Positions 46,945 to 55,692 are shown, counted from the stretch's first letter. The stretch: 63,673 nucleotides of DNA from Isosphaeraceae bacterium (GCA_031291845.1 JARLIH010000379.1:1-63673), one strand, 5' to 3'. Numbers and translations are program-made. Notes: a model not told the origin generated them from the letters alone.

Positions 46945-47544
46945 ATGAGCACGACCGAGCTCAAGATCGGACCCGACGACAACGGGCGCGCGATGAGCCT
47001 CGACGACTTCGACCGGGCGGAGGCGGAGGAAGGATTCCTGTACGAGCTGAGCCGGGGGGTGATCGCCGTGGTGGATGCGCCGCAACCTCGACACCTTGCC
47101 CAGGTGGACACGACTCGGGAGCAGTTCTCGGCCTACCGGCATGCGCACCCCGGGCGAATTTTTCGTATTGCCGGCGGAGCGGAGTGCAAGATTCTTATCG
47201 CCGAGCTCAATTCCGGGCGTCATCCGGACCTGGCGATCTACAAGTCGCCTCCGCCGGAAACCGAAGACGACCTGTGGTCGGAATGGATCCCCGAGATCGT
47301 CATCGAGGTGGTTTCCCCCAGCTCGCGGCACCGCGATTACCACGAGAAGCCCGAGGAATACCTCCGCTTCGGGGTGCTGGAGTACTGGATCATCGACGCC
47401 GACAAGCGGGAGATGCTCGTCCTGAAGCGTTCGCGTGGCCGCTGGGTCAACTACGTCGTCCGCCCACCCGACGTCTTTCAGACCCGGCTCCTCCCCGGCA
47501 TGACGTTCGACTGCGGCGCTGTGTTCGCCCAGGCCGGCGCATGA
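46945..47544 (+). CDS. Uma2 family (DUF820) endonuclease-like protein
   Basis: The 199-residue product belongs to the PD-(D/E)XK-like Uma2 family, common in multiple copies in planctomycetes and cyanobacteria. Recognisable blocks are RHPDLAIYKSPPPET, then EIVIEVVSPSSRHRDYHEKP and EEYLRFGVLEYWIIDADKRE. The Asp of HPDLAIY, the Glu of IEVVSPSS and the Lys of HEKP are the expected active-site residues. AAAGGAG at 46931-46937 supports ATG 46945. It may be a domesticated or defence-related nuclease; its biological role is unknown. It lies 23 bases after the DUF255 gene. Confidence 0.85.
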   Translation: MSTTELKIGPDDNGRAMSLDDFDRAEAEEGFLYELSRGVIAVVDAPQPRHLAQVDTTREQFSAYRHAHPGRIFRIAGGAECKILIAELNSGRHPDLAIYKSPPPETEDDLWSEWIPEIVIEVVSPSSRHRDYHEKPEEYLRFGVLEYWIIDADKREMLVLKRSRGRWVNYVVRPPDVFQTRLLPGMTFDCGAVFAQAGA

Positions 47545-47572
47545 CTCATCGCGCGGCGGCGGATTTCTGTGC

Positions 47573-47592
47573 GGTGCATTTCACGCACCCCA
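47573..47592. repeat. GGTGCAT-type short palindrome after the Uma2 gene
   Basis: GGTGCATTTCACGCACC (47573-47589) is a five-base stem with a seven-base loop and is related to the TAGGGTGCAT family at 2083 and 8797. It may serve as a transcript end; support is weak. Confidence 0.4.
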
Positions 47593-47735
47593 TAATGCCC
47601 GCAGCGCGGGGATGAGTGTAAATTGCCGGATGTGCGCTGAAGCTGCGCGTGTTATAGTCGACCGAGCAAGGACATCGTCGACTTCCTCATCGTGCTTCGA
47701 CCGATCCATCCTCGATCTCGACGCGAGGAACTGCC

Positions 47736-48755
47736 ATGAAGAACCGCGCGGGGGGGTGGGAGGGACCGCTGGTGCTCCTCTTGCTTTTCATGGTTGTGAT
47801 GGGTGCCCTCTCACTGGTCGAGCGCGGGGGTGCCCATGCTCCGGTGCTCTTCCTGGCCGCGCTCTTGCTGGGCCTCGTGCTGCTCCGTCGGTCGAGACGT
47901 TGCCCCACGTGCGGATGCGCCGGCATGCCAGGCCGGGCGACTCGCGGGGTCTTCGAGTGCCCTGACTGTGGCGCGCGCTTCCGCCGCGTACGTCAGGGCT
48001 CGGCCGCGTGGCTCGACCTGGAAAGGCCGCGTTCGAAATACGAGGCGAAAGCGCCGTTCCTTCGTGTGAGCCGTGGTCGCCTGGAGCGCATCCCGCTTTC
48101 ACCGGACGGCCGCTGGGCCTGGATCAGCTCGTTTCTGCCGCGACTGCGGGCCCTGCGGCGTCAGTTGCGCCCCCTCGGGGACCGGCCGGCTCCCGAGCTG
48201 AACCTGTTGAAAACGCTCCCGCTGAAGGTCGACTTCATGGAGAGTTGGGGCCCGGTCGAGCCACCGATGCCGCCGACCGGCGTGACGTTTTCGCCGTCGA
48301 CTTTGCGCTCGTTCGCGGCAAAGACCGGCCTCGCCGTCGTGTTAGGGGCCGCTGTCGCATCGATGGTGCCGAGCCTGTTGCGCTTGCGTGCGCTCGACGA
48401 CGCGTATTACGCCGTCGTTCTCCTGGCGATCTGCGTGTGCGCGTTCGTGACTCTCGTGCTCGGCCGGGTGTTCAAGCTGACCTCGGGGGCGACCCTCGCC
48501 CTCCTCACGTCCGACCTCGTCCTGAAGGCCTTGCACCTCGCGGCGATTGGCCGGCTCCCGGATCCCTACGTCCTCGGGACGATGGCCGTCGTCTTTCCGA
48601 TGACCCCGCTCCTGATCAGTCCTCTCTTCCGGCGTTGGCGGGTCGACGAGCAGTCCAAGGGAGACTTCACCACCGGTCGGCTCTTGCGCAACAAGCAGGC
48701 CAGGGTCTTGGCCCGTGCGAGTCGAAACCTGACCGAAGCCCGCCGTGTTGGCTGA
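47736..48755 (+). CDS. Membrane protein with zinc ribbon
   Basis: The 339-residue product has two hydrophobic segments near its N-terminus (LVLLLLFMVVMGALSLV and VLFLAALLLGLVLL), then a zinc-ribbon-like RCPTCGCAG, 12 residues on ECPDCGARFRR, then about 130 soluble residues and four C-terminal hydrophobic segments (VVLGAAVASMVPSLLRL, AVVLLAICVCAFVTLVLG). I do not recognise a named family. GAGGAA before ATG 47736 supports the start. It is not obviously linked to its neighbours; it is convergent with the HEAT-repeat gene, with a 13-base gap. Confidence 0.7.
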   Translation: MKNRAGGWEGPLVLLLLFMVVMGALSLVERGGAHAPVLFLAALLLGLVLLRRSRRCPTCGCAGMPGRATRGVFECPDCGARFRRVRQGSAAWLDLERPRSKYEAKAPFLRVSRGRLERIPLSPDGRWAWISSFLPRLRALRRQLRPLGDRPAPELNLLKTLPLKVDFMESWGPVEPPMPPTGVTFSPSTLRSFAAKTGLAVVLGAAVASMVPSLLRLRALDDAYYAVVLLAICVCAFVTLVLGRVFKLTSGATLALLTSDLVLKALHLAAIGRLPDPYVLGTMAVVFPMTPLLISPLFRRWRVDEQSKGDFTTGRLLRNKQARVLARASRNLTEARRVG

Positions 48756-48768
48756 AGGCACACGTAAC

Positions 48769-49155
48769 CTACTCGTCGAGCCGTCCGCTCACGTCTTCAA
48801 TCGCTCCGTCCACCCATTCGCGGAACTCCTCGCGGTCCTCGCCGATGCGGTCGCGTGCCGACTCCAGGACGTGCAGCGATTCCGCGGAGGCGAGCGTGAC
48901 GAGGCCGTCGAGGGCCTGCTGCCAGACCTCGGCAGCGGGGTCCTGGATTGCCTCATCCAGGAATGCGATCGACGCATGCGTGCGCAGTTGCCAGACAACC
49001 TCCACGATCAGCGCGCGGACGGCCGGGTTGGGCTCCGTGCGGTAGGCGTCGACCAGGCCGGGGAGGGCGTTCTCGCCGAGCTCCATTAGGCCGTGTAGCG
49101 CGGCTTCGTGATGGCCTGTGCGCGCCAGGTCCAGGCAAGAAGCGATCGTCCTCAT
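48769..49155 (-). CDS. Small HEAT-repeat protein
   Basis: The 128-residue all-helical product contains about three HEAT-like repeats, for instance HHEAALHGLMELGENALPGL and DPAAEVWQQALDGLVTLASA. Such small repeat proteins usually bind other proteins. It starts 19 bases after the NusG-like gene and ends 13 bases from the stop of the convergent zinc-ribbon gene. The tight spacing suggests it is co-transcribed with the NusG-like factor, so a role in its complex is possible, but this is only context. Confidence 0.7.
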   Translation of the reverse strand: MRTIASCLDLARTGHHEAALHGLMELGENALPGLVDAYRTEPNPAVRALIVEVVWQLRTHASIAFLDEAIQDPAAEVWQQALDGLVTLASAESLHVLESARDRIGEDREEFREWVDGAIEDVSGRLDE

Positions 49156-49174
49156 TGGGGCAGCCCCGTTCGTG

Positions 49175-49759
49175 TCAGTGGGTCACTTCGTCACGACCGT
49201 CGATTTGCTCGGCCTGCCAGTCCTCGAGGTCGACGGTCGCCCCTCGCCCGAGGAAGTTCACGACGGCGACGAACTGGTCGCGCTTGCCGCGGCGGATCAC
49301 GGTCCCCTCGATGCCGAGCAAGGGGCCCGAGGTGATCCGCACCCGTGCGCCGACGGGCATCGTGGGCTCCGGCAGGACGGTCAGGCCCGAGGAGAGCACC
49401 TGGTGCACCTGGCGCAGGTCGTTCGTCAGCCGAGCCTGGTCGGCAACCTCCAGCACCTTTACAAGCCGGTTGCTCTTCAGGGCGGTCACGCGGTCGCCGT
49501 CGCCGCCGAGCAGGAACAGGTAGCTCGTGAACAGCGGAGCCACCGTGCGGATCTTCCGCCCCTGCGGCGTTCGTTTCTCGAGGACGATCTGAGGCAGATA
49601 ATACGCGATTCCTTGGGTGCGCAAATAACGCGCTGCCGCCTTCTCCTGGCGGGGAAGCGTGTGCAGGCACCACCAGTGCCGGCTCCCTCCGCTCGTAACG
49701 TCACCCTCCTGCCAAAGCTCGGGGGGGTGAAGGTCGGGTTCCGCAGGCAGAATCGGCAT
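49175..49759 (-). CDS. NusG/RfaH-like transcription elongation factor
   Basis: The 194-residue protein has an NGN domain (about residues 28-125: HWWCLHTLPRQEKAAARYLR, then APLFTSYLFL) and a C-terminal KOW domain (about 135-190: VGARVRITSGPLLGIEGTVI). This is the two-domain architecture of NusG-family factors. It is not in a secE-nusG-rplK cluster, so it is more likely a specialised RfaH/UpxY-type paralogue than the housekeeping NusG. RfaH-like factors suppress termination in long envelope or secretion operons; which operon this one serves cannot be told. ATG 49759 begins MPILPAEP, and the frame extends upstream into non-family sequence. A HEAT gene follows. Confidence 0.85.
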   Translation of the reverse strand: MPILPAEPDLHPPELWQEGDVTSGGSRHWWCLHTLPRQEKAAARYLRTQGIAYYLPQIVLEKRTPQGRKIRTVAPLFTSYLFLLGGDGDRVTALKSNRLVKVLEVADQARLTNDLRQVHQVLSSGLTVLPEPTMPVGARVRITSGPLLGIEGTVIRRGKRDQFVAVVNFLGRGATVDLEDWQAEQIDGRDEVTH

Positions 49760-49926
49760 GGAAGCTCCATCCGCGCTCCGGCCCGCGAACCTGGGCCTGG
49801 AGTCCGATATCGACACTGGCACGGGCCCAGCCTCACAGTCCGTGCGAGGCAACGACGGGCCGAGTCCGCACGACGTGATTTTTACAACGACCCTAGACAC
49901 GCCGAGACAATCGATGCCTTGGTTCC

Positions 49927-50010
49927 TGGGAGGGCGAGGCTTTTGCCGAGCCACGCCCCCATCAGGGGCGCCGCGGCGGGTCGCGGCTTGGCAGGAGCCT
50001 CGCCCTCCCA
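49927..50010. repeat. 84-base three-stem palindromic element
   Basis: TGGGAGGGCGAGGCT (49927-49941) and AGCCTCGCCCTCCCA (49996-50010) are perfect 15-base arms. Inside are TGCCGAGCC/GGCTTGGCA and CGCCCC/GGGGCG, giving a cloverleaf-like nested structure. It lies in the 392-base space between the divergent nusG-like and truB genes. A compact REP-like element is the best description; no gene is seen in the rest of the spacer. Confidence 0.7.
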
Positions 50011-50090
50011 GACAAAGCCGTGCTTCTCGCGTCATCGCGGGCCACAGGATTTCTACGCTAGTGGACCTGCGGGAAGGACGTCAAGCGGAG

Positions 50091-50096
50091 TACAAT
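50091..50096 (+). promoter_or_regulatory. Candidate -10 box of truB
   Basis: TACAAT lies 55 bases before ATG 50152. I see no good -35 at 16-18 bases. Confidence 0.35.
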
Positions 50097-50151
50097 GCGG
50101 GGCCCGCTTCGGGGCAATGGATCGTGCGGTCAGACGAGGTGCGAAAGGTCG

Positions 50152-51057
50152 ATGGGACAGGGTCTTTCGGCCCCGCTCTGCGGGGTCTTGAACGTCAATA
50201 AGCCGCCGGGCGTGACCTCGCGCGACGTGGTGAACCAGGTGGCGCGCCTCGTCCGCAAAACGAAGGTCGGGCACGCCGGCACGCTCGACCCGCTTGCCTC
50301 GGGGGTGCTGGTCGTCTGCGTGGGGGCGGCCACGCGGCTGATCGAGTACGTCCAGCGCATGCCGAAGACCTACCGCACCGTGATCCGCCTCGGCGCGCAG
50401 AGCGACACGCTGGATGCGGACGGCCGCATCGAGGAAGTCGCGTGCCCCCACGAGCCGACCGAGACCGAACTCCGCGCTGCCCTCGATACCCAGGTCGGGA
50501 CGATCACCCAGCGGCCACCGGCGTTCTCGGCCCTGAAGGTCGACGGCCGGCGGGCCTACGACCTGGCGCGGGCCGGGCAGGCCGTCGAACTCGCGCCTCG
50601 GCCTGTCACGATTGATCGCATCGACCTGCTGGCCTACGCCTGGCCCCGCCTGGAGCTGGAGATCGCTTGCGGGAGCGGTACGTACATTCGCGCGATCGCC
50701 CGCGATGTCGGTGTTGCCCTCGGCTGCGGCGGTCTCGTCGAGGTCCTGACCCGGACCCGCATCGGGGCGTTTACGATCGACGAGGCGCTCGATCCCGACG
50801 TGCTTTCGGCGCAATCGCTTCTCATTGAGCTTCGCCCGCCGCAGGAGGCCGTTGCCGGTCTGCCTCGCGTACAGCTCTCGACCGAGCATGTCGCCGCGGT
50901 GGCCCAGGGGCGGGCGGTTCCCCTTCGGGAATTGGCAGCGGGGCTCGCCGGCTCTGGCGAGGTGGCCCTGATCGGACCTGACGGCGCTCTCGTCGCCGTC
51001 GGCGAGTGCCGGCCGGGCCTGGAATCGGTTCACCCCACCCGCGTGCTTGTTCGGTAG
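50152..51057 (+). CDS. truB: tRNA pseudouridine(55) synthase
   Basis: Makes pseudouridine 55 in the T loop of tRNA. The 301-residue protein has LNVNKPPGVTSRDVVNQVAR and the catalytic HAGTLDPLASGVLVV (Asp of GTLDPLA). It then has TQRPPAFSALKVDGRRAYDL and the CGSGTYIRAIARDVG motif. The C-terminal segment is short, with weak PUA similarity. ATG 50152 is chosen because the frame begins 19 non-family residues earlier and AAAGG precedes the ATG. The DapA-like gene follows after 19 bases and is likely in the same transcript. Confidence 0.95.
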   Translation: MGQGLSAPLCGVLNVNKPPGVTSRDVVNQVARLVRKTKVGHAGTLDPLASGVLVVCVGAATRLIEYVQRMPKTYRTVIRLGAQSDTLDADGRIEEVACPHEPTETELRAALDTQVGTITQRPPAFSALKVDGRRAYDLARAGQAVELAPRPVTIDRIDLLAYAWPRLELEIACGSGTYIRAIARDVGVALGCGGLVEVLTRTRIGAFTIDEALDPDVLSAQSLLIELRPPQEAVAGLPRVQLSTEHVAAVAQGRAVPLRELAAGLAGSGEVALIGPDGALVAVGECRPGLESVHPTRVLVR

Positions 51058-51076
51058 ACGGCCGGGAGGCAATGCG

Positions 51077-52138
51077 ATGGCTCAACGGCTGCCGTCCGCG
51101 GTCCGTGAAGCGCTCGATCGGGGTGTGGCGATCCCAGCGCTGCCGCTGGCCTTGACGGCCGAGCGCCGGCTGGACGAGCGGCGCCAGCGGGCACTCTGCC
51201 GCTACTACTTGGCTGCCGGAGCCGGCGGAATCGCGGCGGCCGTCCACACGACGCAGTTCGCCATTCGCGAGCCCCGTCACGGCCTGTTCCGCCCCGTGCT
51301 GGAGCTTGTCGCCGAGGAGTTGGATCGCGCCTCGGCAGCGCGTCCGCTGGTGCGGATCGGCGGCGTCTGCGGGACGACGGCACAGGCGGTCGCCGAGGCC
51401 GAATTGCTCCGCGACCTCGGCTACCACGCCGCCTTGCTGAGCCTCGCTGGAATCGGGCCCGACGACCACGCCCGCCTTGCCCACTGCCGGGCGGTGGCGG
51501 CGGTCATTCCGCTCGTGGGCTTCTACCTCCAGCGCGCGGTGGGTGGTCCCCACCTCTCGTACGGCTTCTGGCGAGAGTTCGCCGCGATCGATGCGGTCGC
51601 TGCCATCAAGATCGCCCCGTTCGACCGCTACCGGACCATCGACGTCGTTCGCGCGGTCGCCGAGTCGGGGCGCGACGACGTCGCGCTCTACACGGGCAAC
51701 GACGACAACATCGTGCTCGACCTCCTGACCCCCTATCGTTTCCGGGCCGGCGGGCGCGTGGTGGAACGGCGCATCGTCGGCGGGTTGCTCGGCCAGTGGG
51801 CCGTCTGGACCCGGCGGGCAGTCGAGCTGCTGGACGCGTGCCATGCGGCCGTGGAGCAGGGGGGCGGAACCCTTGCCGGCTTGCTCTGCCTCGCCGTGGC
51901 GGTCACCGACGCAAACGCCGCGGTGTTCGACGTGGCGAACGGCTTCGCGGGCTGCATCGCCGGCGTTCACGAGGTCCTGCGGCGGCAAGGGTTGCTCGAG
52001 GGGACCTGGTGCCTCGACCCGGCCGAGACCCTCGGGCCGGGCCAGGCGGAGGAGATCGATCGGGTCTGCCGCGCCTATCCCGAGCTCAACGACGACGCGT
52101 TCGTCGCGCGGCATCGGGACGAATGGCTCGAGGGCTAA
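51077..52138 (+). CDS. Dihydrodipicolinate synthase (DapA) family aldolase/lyase
   Basis: The 353-residue TIM-barrel protein shows the DapA-family order: AVHTTQF (the TT pair replaces the usual GTTGE), the Tyr-containing GFYLQRAVGG, and the Schiff-base Lys in AAIKIAPFDRYR. It also has LYTGNDDNIVLDLL. The changed first motif means it is not a classical DapA; other aldolases of this class act on pyruvate and various aldehydes. GGGAGG precedes ATG 51077. It is 19 bases after truB. Its stop codon overlaps that of lgt on the other strand (shared CTAA, 52135-52138). Confidence 0.85.
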   Translation: MAQRLPSAVREALDRGVAIPALPLALTAERRLDERRQRALCRYYLAAGAGGIAAAVHTTQFAIREPRHGLFRPVLELVAEELDRASAARPLVRIGGVCGTTAQAVAEAELLRDLGYHAALLSLAGIGPDDHARLAHCRAVAAVIPLVGFYLQRAVGGPHLSYGFWREFAAIDAVAAIKIAPFDRYRTIDVVRAVAESGRDDVALYTGNDDNIVLDLLTPYRFRAGGRVVERRIVGGLLGQWAVWTRRAVELLDACHAAVEQGGGTLAGLLCLAVAVTDANAAVFDVANGFAGCIAGVHEVLRRQGLLEGTWCLDPAETLGPGQAEEIDRVCRAYPELNDDAFVARHRDEWLEG

Positions 52139-53031
52139 TGGGTCACTTCCATGCTCAGCCGTGAAGGGCCGGCCATTGCCGGTTCTTTGGCTTCCTGATG
52201 CGCAGGTGCCACGGCCGCCAAGGTCGCATGTCGGCCCACCGGCTGTCGCGTGAGCCAGAACGAGAACACGAGCCCGCACGCGAAGAGCAGGACGCTGATG
52301 TCTTGCGAGATCGTCATGCCCGCGAGGAACGGTCCCTCATCGGCCCGCAGACTCTCTTCGACGAACCGCGCCACCGGGTAGGCGAGCATCAACAGCGCCA
52401 TCACTTCGCCGTCGCGCCGCCGGCGCGGGAAGTACCAGGTGAGGAGCGCGAGGATCAAGAACCCATTGAGCGCAGCGTAGAGCTGCGTCGGGTGAACCGG
52501 CAACGACCGCGCTGCGCTCAGCGGGATGAGGCCGGCCACGACGTGATGGGCCCACGGCAGCGTTCTGGCCGGGAACGTCAGCGCCCAGGGGAGGTGGCTG
52601 ACGGCCCCGTAGCAGCACCCGTTGCAGAAACACCCGAGTCGCCCCAAGGCCACGCCCACCATCAGCGCGGGGGCCACGGCGTCGGCCATCGGGCGGAACG
52701 GGAACGGGTGCCGGACCCAGTAGAGCACCGAGCCGATCAAGCCGCCGATGATGCAGCCGTAGAAGACGATCCCCCCCTGCCAGACGCGGAAGATGTCCGT
52801 GACCCGGTGGATCGTCTCGTGATGTTGTACGACGTAGAAGAGCCGCGCGCCGATGACGCCGCCGGTGAACAGCCAGATGGCCAGGCCGTACACGTCGTCG
52901 GGGTCGAGCCGCTCGCGCTGGGCACGCCAGGCCGTAATGCGCAAGGCGCCGAAGCAGCCGAGCACGACCAGCAGGCCGAACCCGTGCAGGGTAATCCCCA
53001 GCCCGGGGATCGTAAACAGGTCCCGGTACAT
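52135..53031 (-). CDS. lgt: Prolipoprotein diacylglyceryl transferase
   Basis: Transfers diacylglycerol from phosphatidylglycerol to the lipobox Cys of prolipoproteins in the inner membrane. The 298-residue protein has about seven hydrophobic segments, the family opening FTIPGLGITLHGFGLLVVLG, the loop GGIVFYGCIIGGLIGS, and VALGRLGCFCNGCCYGAVSH, corresponding to the Lgt signature with a Cys-rich variant (the E. coli form has GRIGNF). It also has LPVHPTQLYAALNGFLIL. AGGAGGGA precedes ATG 53031; the frame extends further upstream but without family similarity. The divergent gene at 53239 is itself a lipoprotein, and at least three lipoproteins lie in this window. Confidence 0.93.
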   Translation of the reverse strand: MYRDLFTIPGLGITLHGFGLLVVLGCFGALRITAWRAQRERLDPDDVYGLAIWLFTGGVIGARLFYVVQHHETIHRVTDIFRVWQGGIVFYGCIIGGLIGSVLYWVRHPFPFRPMADAVAPALMVGVALGRLGCFCNGCCYGAVSHLPWALTFPARTLPWAHHVVAGLIPLSAARSLPVHPTQLYAALNGFLILALLTWYFPRRRRDGEVMALLMLAYPVARFVEESLRADEGPFLAGMTISQDISVLLFACGLVFSFWLTRQPVGRHATLAAVAPAHQEAKEPAMAGPSRLSMEVTH

Positions 53032-53238
53032 CGGTCGTTCCCTCCTGGTCCGACGTGAACCCTCCGGCGCCGGCAGGATGCCGCACGGAGCGGTTTCGGG
53101 CAAGCCCAGTTCCCGTGTGGCGCTTTGCGTCAAGTTGGCATGAGATGCCGACGATAACGATTCTGTCGCAATCCCGGGCGATCCCGCGCCACGAGATCCG
53201 TGGGGGACGGTCGAGCTCGGGCAGACCGGCGGGGGCGT

Positions 53239-54483
53239 ATGGGCGACCAAGGACGGACAAGACCGCGCTGGCGTGGTTTCGGACGGGGAACGATGGTCTT
53301 CGCCGCGTGTCTCGCGTCGGCGGGCTGCCTGGGTCCGAAGGCCGTCCAGCAGACCCGCACGCGCTACAACGAGGTCTATCGCTCGACCAGCGACGAGCAG
53401 TTGCTGATGAACATTGTGCGGCTGCGTTATGCCGACTCTCCTGTGTTCATTGACCTGCCGCACATCACGAGTCAGTTCGAGCTGGCTGCGGGGGGGAGCG
53501 ATCCCGGTCCCAGCGGCAGCCAGACCAACTTTGGGGTTGCGGGCCTCTGGGGGCGCGACACGCCGACCCTCAGCTACCACCCGCGCGAGGGGCGCGAAAT
53601 CGCCAAGGCGCTCCTGACCCCCTTGTCGGCCGAACTCTTCAGCATCGTCAACGCCGGGGCGAACATCGAGCAGCTCCTGCTGATGACGATCAACGACATC
53701 AACGACGTGCCCAATGCGCCCCAGGCGACCGCCATGGTGCCGCGGGTGCCGGACGGCAACGCAGAGTTCCTCCAGGGAGTCCGGCTCCTCAACACGCTCC
53801 AGGACAGGGGGGCCGTGGAGCTCGCCCTGCAAACGACCGAGGACGCCGGCGTCTCGTCCGACCCCATTCCGGAGGCGCTGGTCCAGGGGCGCGACGTGCT
53901 GAGCGCCGCCAAGGACGGCTATGTCTACCGGGCCAAGACCGGAGGGCGGATGGCGCTGCTCAAGCAAGAGAAGGGACTGGTCCTCAAGGTCCGCCCTCGG
54001 TACGTCCACTCCCCCGAGATGGAAGAACTGGCGCGGCTCTTTCGCGTTGCGCCGGGGCTCAGCCGGTACAAGATCGAGTCAGAGCTCACCGGCGACACCG
54101 AGAACCGGTCGCCGAACCCGCTGGGCGAGGATACGGTCTTTCTGAACATGCGGTCGATCTTGCAGATCATGGTCTTCCTGTCGAAGGGCGTGTGCGTCCC
54201 CGAGGAACACATCGCGACGGGCGTCGCGCCGACAACGCTGAACCCAGACGGATCTCCGTTCGACTGGACGCGTGTGACGGCCGGCCACTTCTTCGTCGCC
54301 TCGCAGAAGCACCGCCCGCGCGATTCCGAGGTGGCCGTGCACTATCGCGGATACTGGTTCTCGATCGCCCGGAACGACGTCAATTCCCGGGCCGTGCTGG
54401 CCATTCTCGAAATCCTGTCCTCGCTCCAGGAGTCGGACGGCAAGACCGTCGGCCCGCTGCTCACGCTGCCACTCGGGGGATGA
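53239..54483 (+). CDS. Lipoprotein of unknown function, 414 aa
   Basis: The product has a basic start (GRTRPRWRGFGRGT), a short hydrophobic stretch and the lipobox LASAGC. The body contains YRSTSDEQLLMNIVRLRYAD, FIDLPHITSQFELAAGGSD and HYRGYWFSIARNDVNSRAVL. This protein occurs in several phyla as an uncharacterised lipoprotein; I cannot name its function. ATG 53239 gives a good n-region; ATG 53293 would leave no basic n-region. It is divergent from lgt and 114 bases upstream of the convergent tandem exported pair. Confidence 0.78.
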   Translation: MGDQGRTRPRWRGFGRGTMVFAACLASAGCLGPKAVQQTRTRYNEVYRSTSDEQLLMNIVRLRYADSPVFIDLPHITSQFELAAGGSDPGPSGSQTNFGVAGLWGRDTPTLSYHPREGREIAKALLTPLSAELFSIVNAGANIEQLLLMTINDINDVPNAPQATAMVPRVPDGNAEFLQGVRLLNTLQDRGAVELALQTTEDAGVSSDPIPEALVQGRDVLSAAKDGYVYRAKTGGRMALLKQEKGLVLKVRPRYVHSPEMEELARLFRVAPGLSRYKIESELTGDTENRSPNPLGEDTVFLNMRSILQIMVFLSKGVCVPEEHIATGVAPTTLNPDGSPFDWTRVTAGHFFVASQKHRPRDSEVAVHYRGYWFSIARNDVNSRAVLAILEILSSLQESDGKTVGPLLTLPLGG

Positions 54484-54597
54484 GCAACAGCAACGCCCGG
54501 TCCGTTCCCGCTGTTCGCAGGGCGGCCGGGCGTCAAGTGTGTTGCGGGAGGGCTTGAAGCCCGCCCCTCAACCTTCGCGGCGAATTCCGCTCCACGC

Positions 54598-55692
54598 TCA
54601 CGGGGTCCCCGGCGCCGGGGGCGCGGGGACCGGTTTCCCGGCGGCGTGGTTCAGGCTCATGCCCTCGAAGAAGTCGGTCGGCTGCTTCTTCGAGCCGCCC
54701 GCCGTCTTGCTGCTGCCGAGGTCGACCCCCTTCAGCACCCGGTCGCGGTAGGCGGCCATGATCGGGTAGAGCTCCGTGTACACCTGCTGCGACTTCGGCG
54801 AGTCGGCGACGCCGAACCGAAGGTTGAAGATGTGCATGAACGACAGCAGGTTGCCGAGGGTCGTGGTCTGGACCTTTTTCAGCTCGGCCAGGACCTTGTC
54901 GATCTCGGGTTTTTCGAGCATCCGGGACATGCCGAGCAACGCCTTGAGGTAGTTCTCGGCCGGGTTGCGCAGCTCACGGTCGTCGGGCGGGTTCGCCTCG
55001 AACTTGCCGCGAATCCGCTCCGCTGCGGTTTTCACCTTCTCGATGGTCGGCAGGGAAATCTCTCCGTCGGTGTCTTCCTTGAGGGCCTGCGCGATCGCGT
55101 CCTGATAGGCCTTGCGGTCGGGGGCGAACTCCGGGCCCTGGAGCGCGAGGGGCCAGTCTTGCTTGGCCGTCAACTGGTGCAGGTTGATCGTGACGGCGTC
55201 GGACGCGTGGAAGAACGGGACCTCCTTGATCGACGACGCGGGGATCGTGTCCGTCGCCAAGCGCAGGGCCGAGCTGTGGATGCGCGGGTCCGTGACCTGG
55301 TCCAGGATCACGTTCAGGGCGTTGCCGCTCTTGATGTCGCCCGCGTTCGGGTTGTCGCGCAGCCGCTGGTAGATCAGCTCGCCGGTCATGCTGTCGCGCT
55401 TCTGAAAGCGCGCCAGCCGCGCGTACTCGCGCTGGTTGGCCTCCATCTGCGACTGGAACATGAACTGGTTCCATCGCATGACGGTGTCTGTGTTGATCGA
55501 CGCGGCTTGTGCGGACTGGAGGTTGTACTGCCCCGCGCCTGCCGCGTAGTAGCCCATCCCACGCGCGATGCTGCCCTGCACGGTGCCCACGCCTCCGCCC
55601 CAGCCGCCCCAGCCCCACTGGGCCGAGGCGCTGCCCGCGGGCAGTGTGATCAGGATTGCCAAGGCCAGTCCGAAGAATGCGGCTCGTCGCAT
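54598..55692 (-). CDS. Exported protein A of a tandem paralogous pair
   Basis: The 364-residue product has a signal peptide (AAFFGLALAILITLPAGSAS, cleavage near ASA-QW) and a Gly/Trp-rich start WGWGGWGGG. The body is helical and includes NALNVILDQVTDPRIHSSAL and KDWPLALQGPEF-like sequence (seen as QDWPLALQGPEFAPD). Near residue 285 is NLLSFMHIFNLRFGVADSPK. The gene at 55888 encodes a diverged copy. AAGGAG precedes ATG 55692. The family is unnamed to me; periplasmic or surface localisation follows from the signal. Probably co-transcribed with, or duplicated from, the upstream gene (195-base gap). Confidence 0.8.
   Translation of the reverse strand: MRRAAFFGLALAILITLPAGSASAQWGWGGWGGGVGTVQGSIARGMGYYAAGAGQYNLQSAQAASINTDTVMRWNQFMFQSQMEANQREYARLARFQKRDSMTGELIYQRLRDNPNAGDIKSGNALNVILDQVTDPRIHSSALRLATDTIPASSIKEVPFFHASDAVTINLHQLTAKQDWPLALQGPEFAPDRKAYQDAIAQALKEDTDGEISLPTIEKVKTAAERIRGKFEANPPDDRELRNPAENYLKALLGMSRMLEKPEIDKVLAELKKVQTTTLGNLLSFMHIFNLRFGVADSPKSQQVYTELYPIMAAYRDRVLKGVDLGSSKTAGGSKKQPTDFFEGMSLNHAAGKPVPAPPAPGTP

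Noticed and set aside
52135..54009. An lgt frame extended to 624 codons
   Set aside because: The first 326 residues have no Lgt similarity, run antisense to the lipoprotein gene, and a strong ribosome binding site precedes the internal ATG at 53031.
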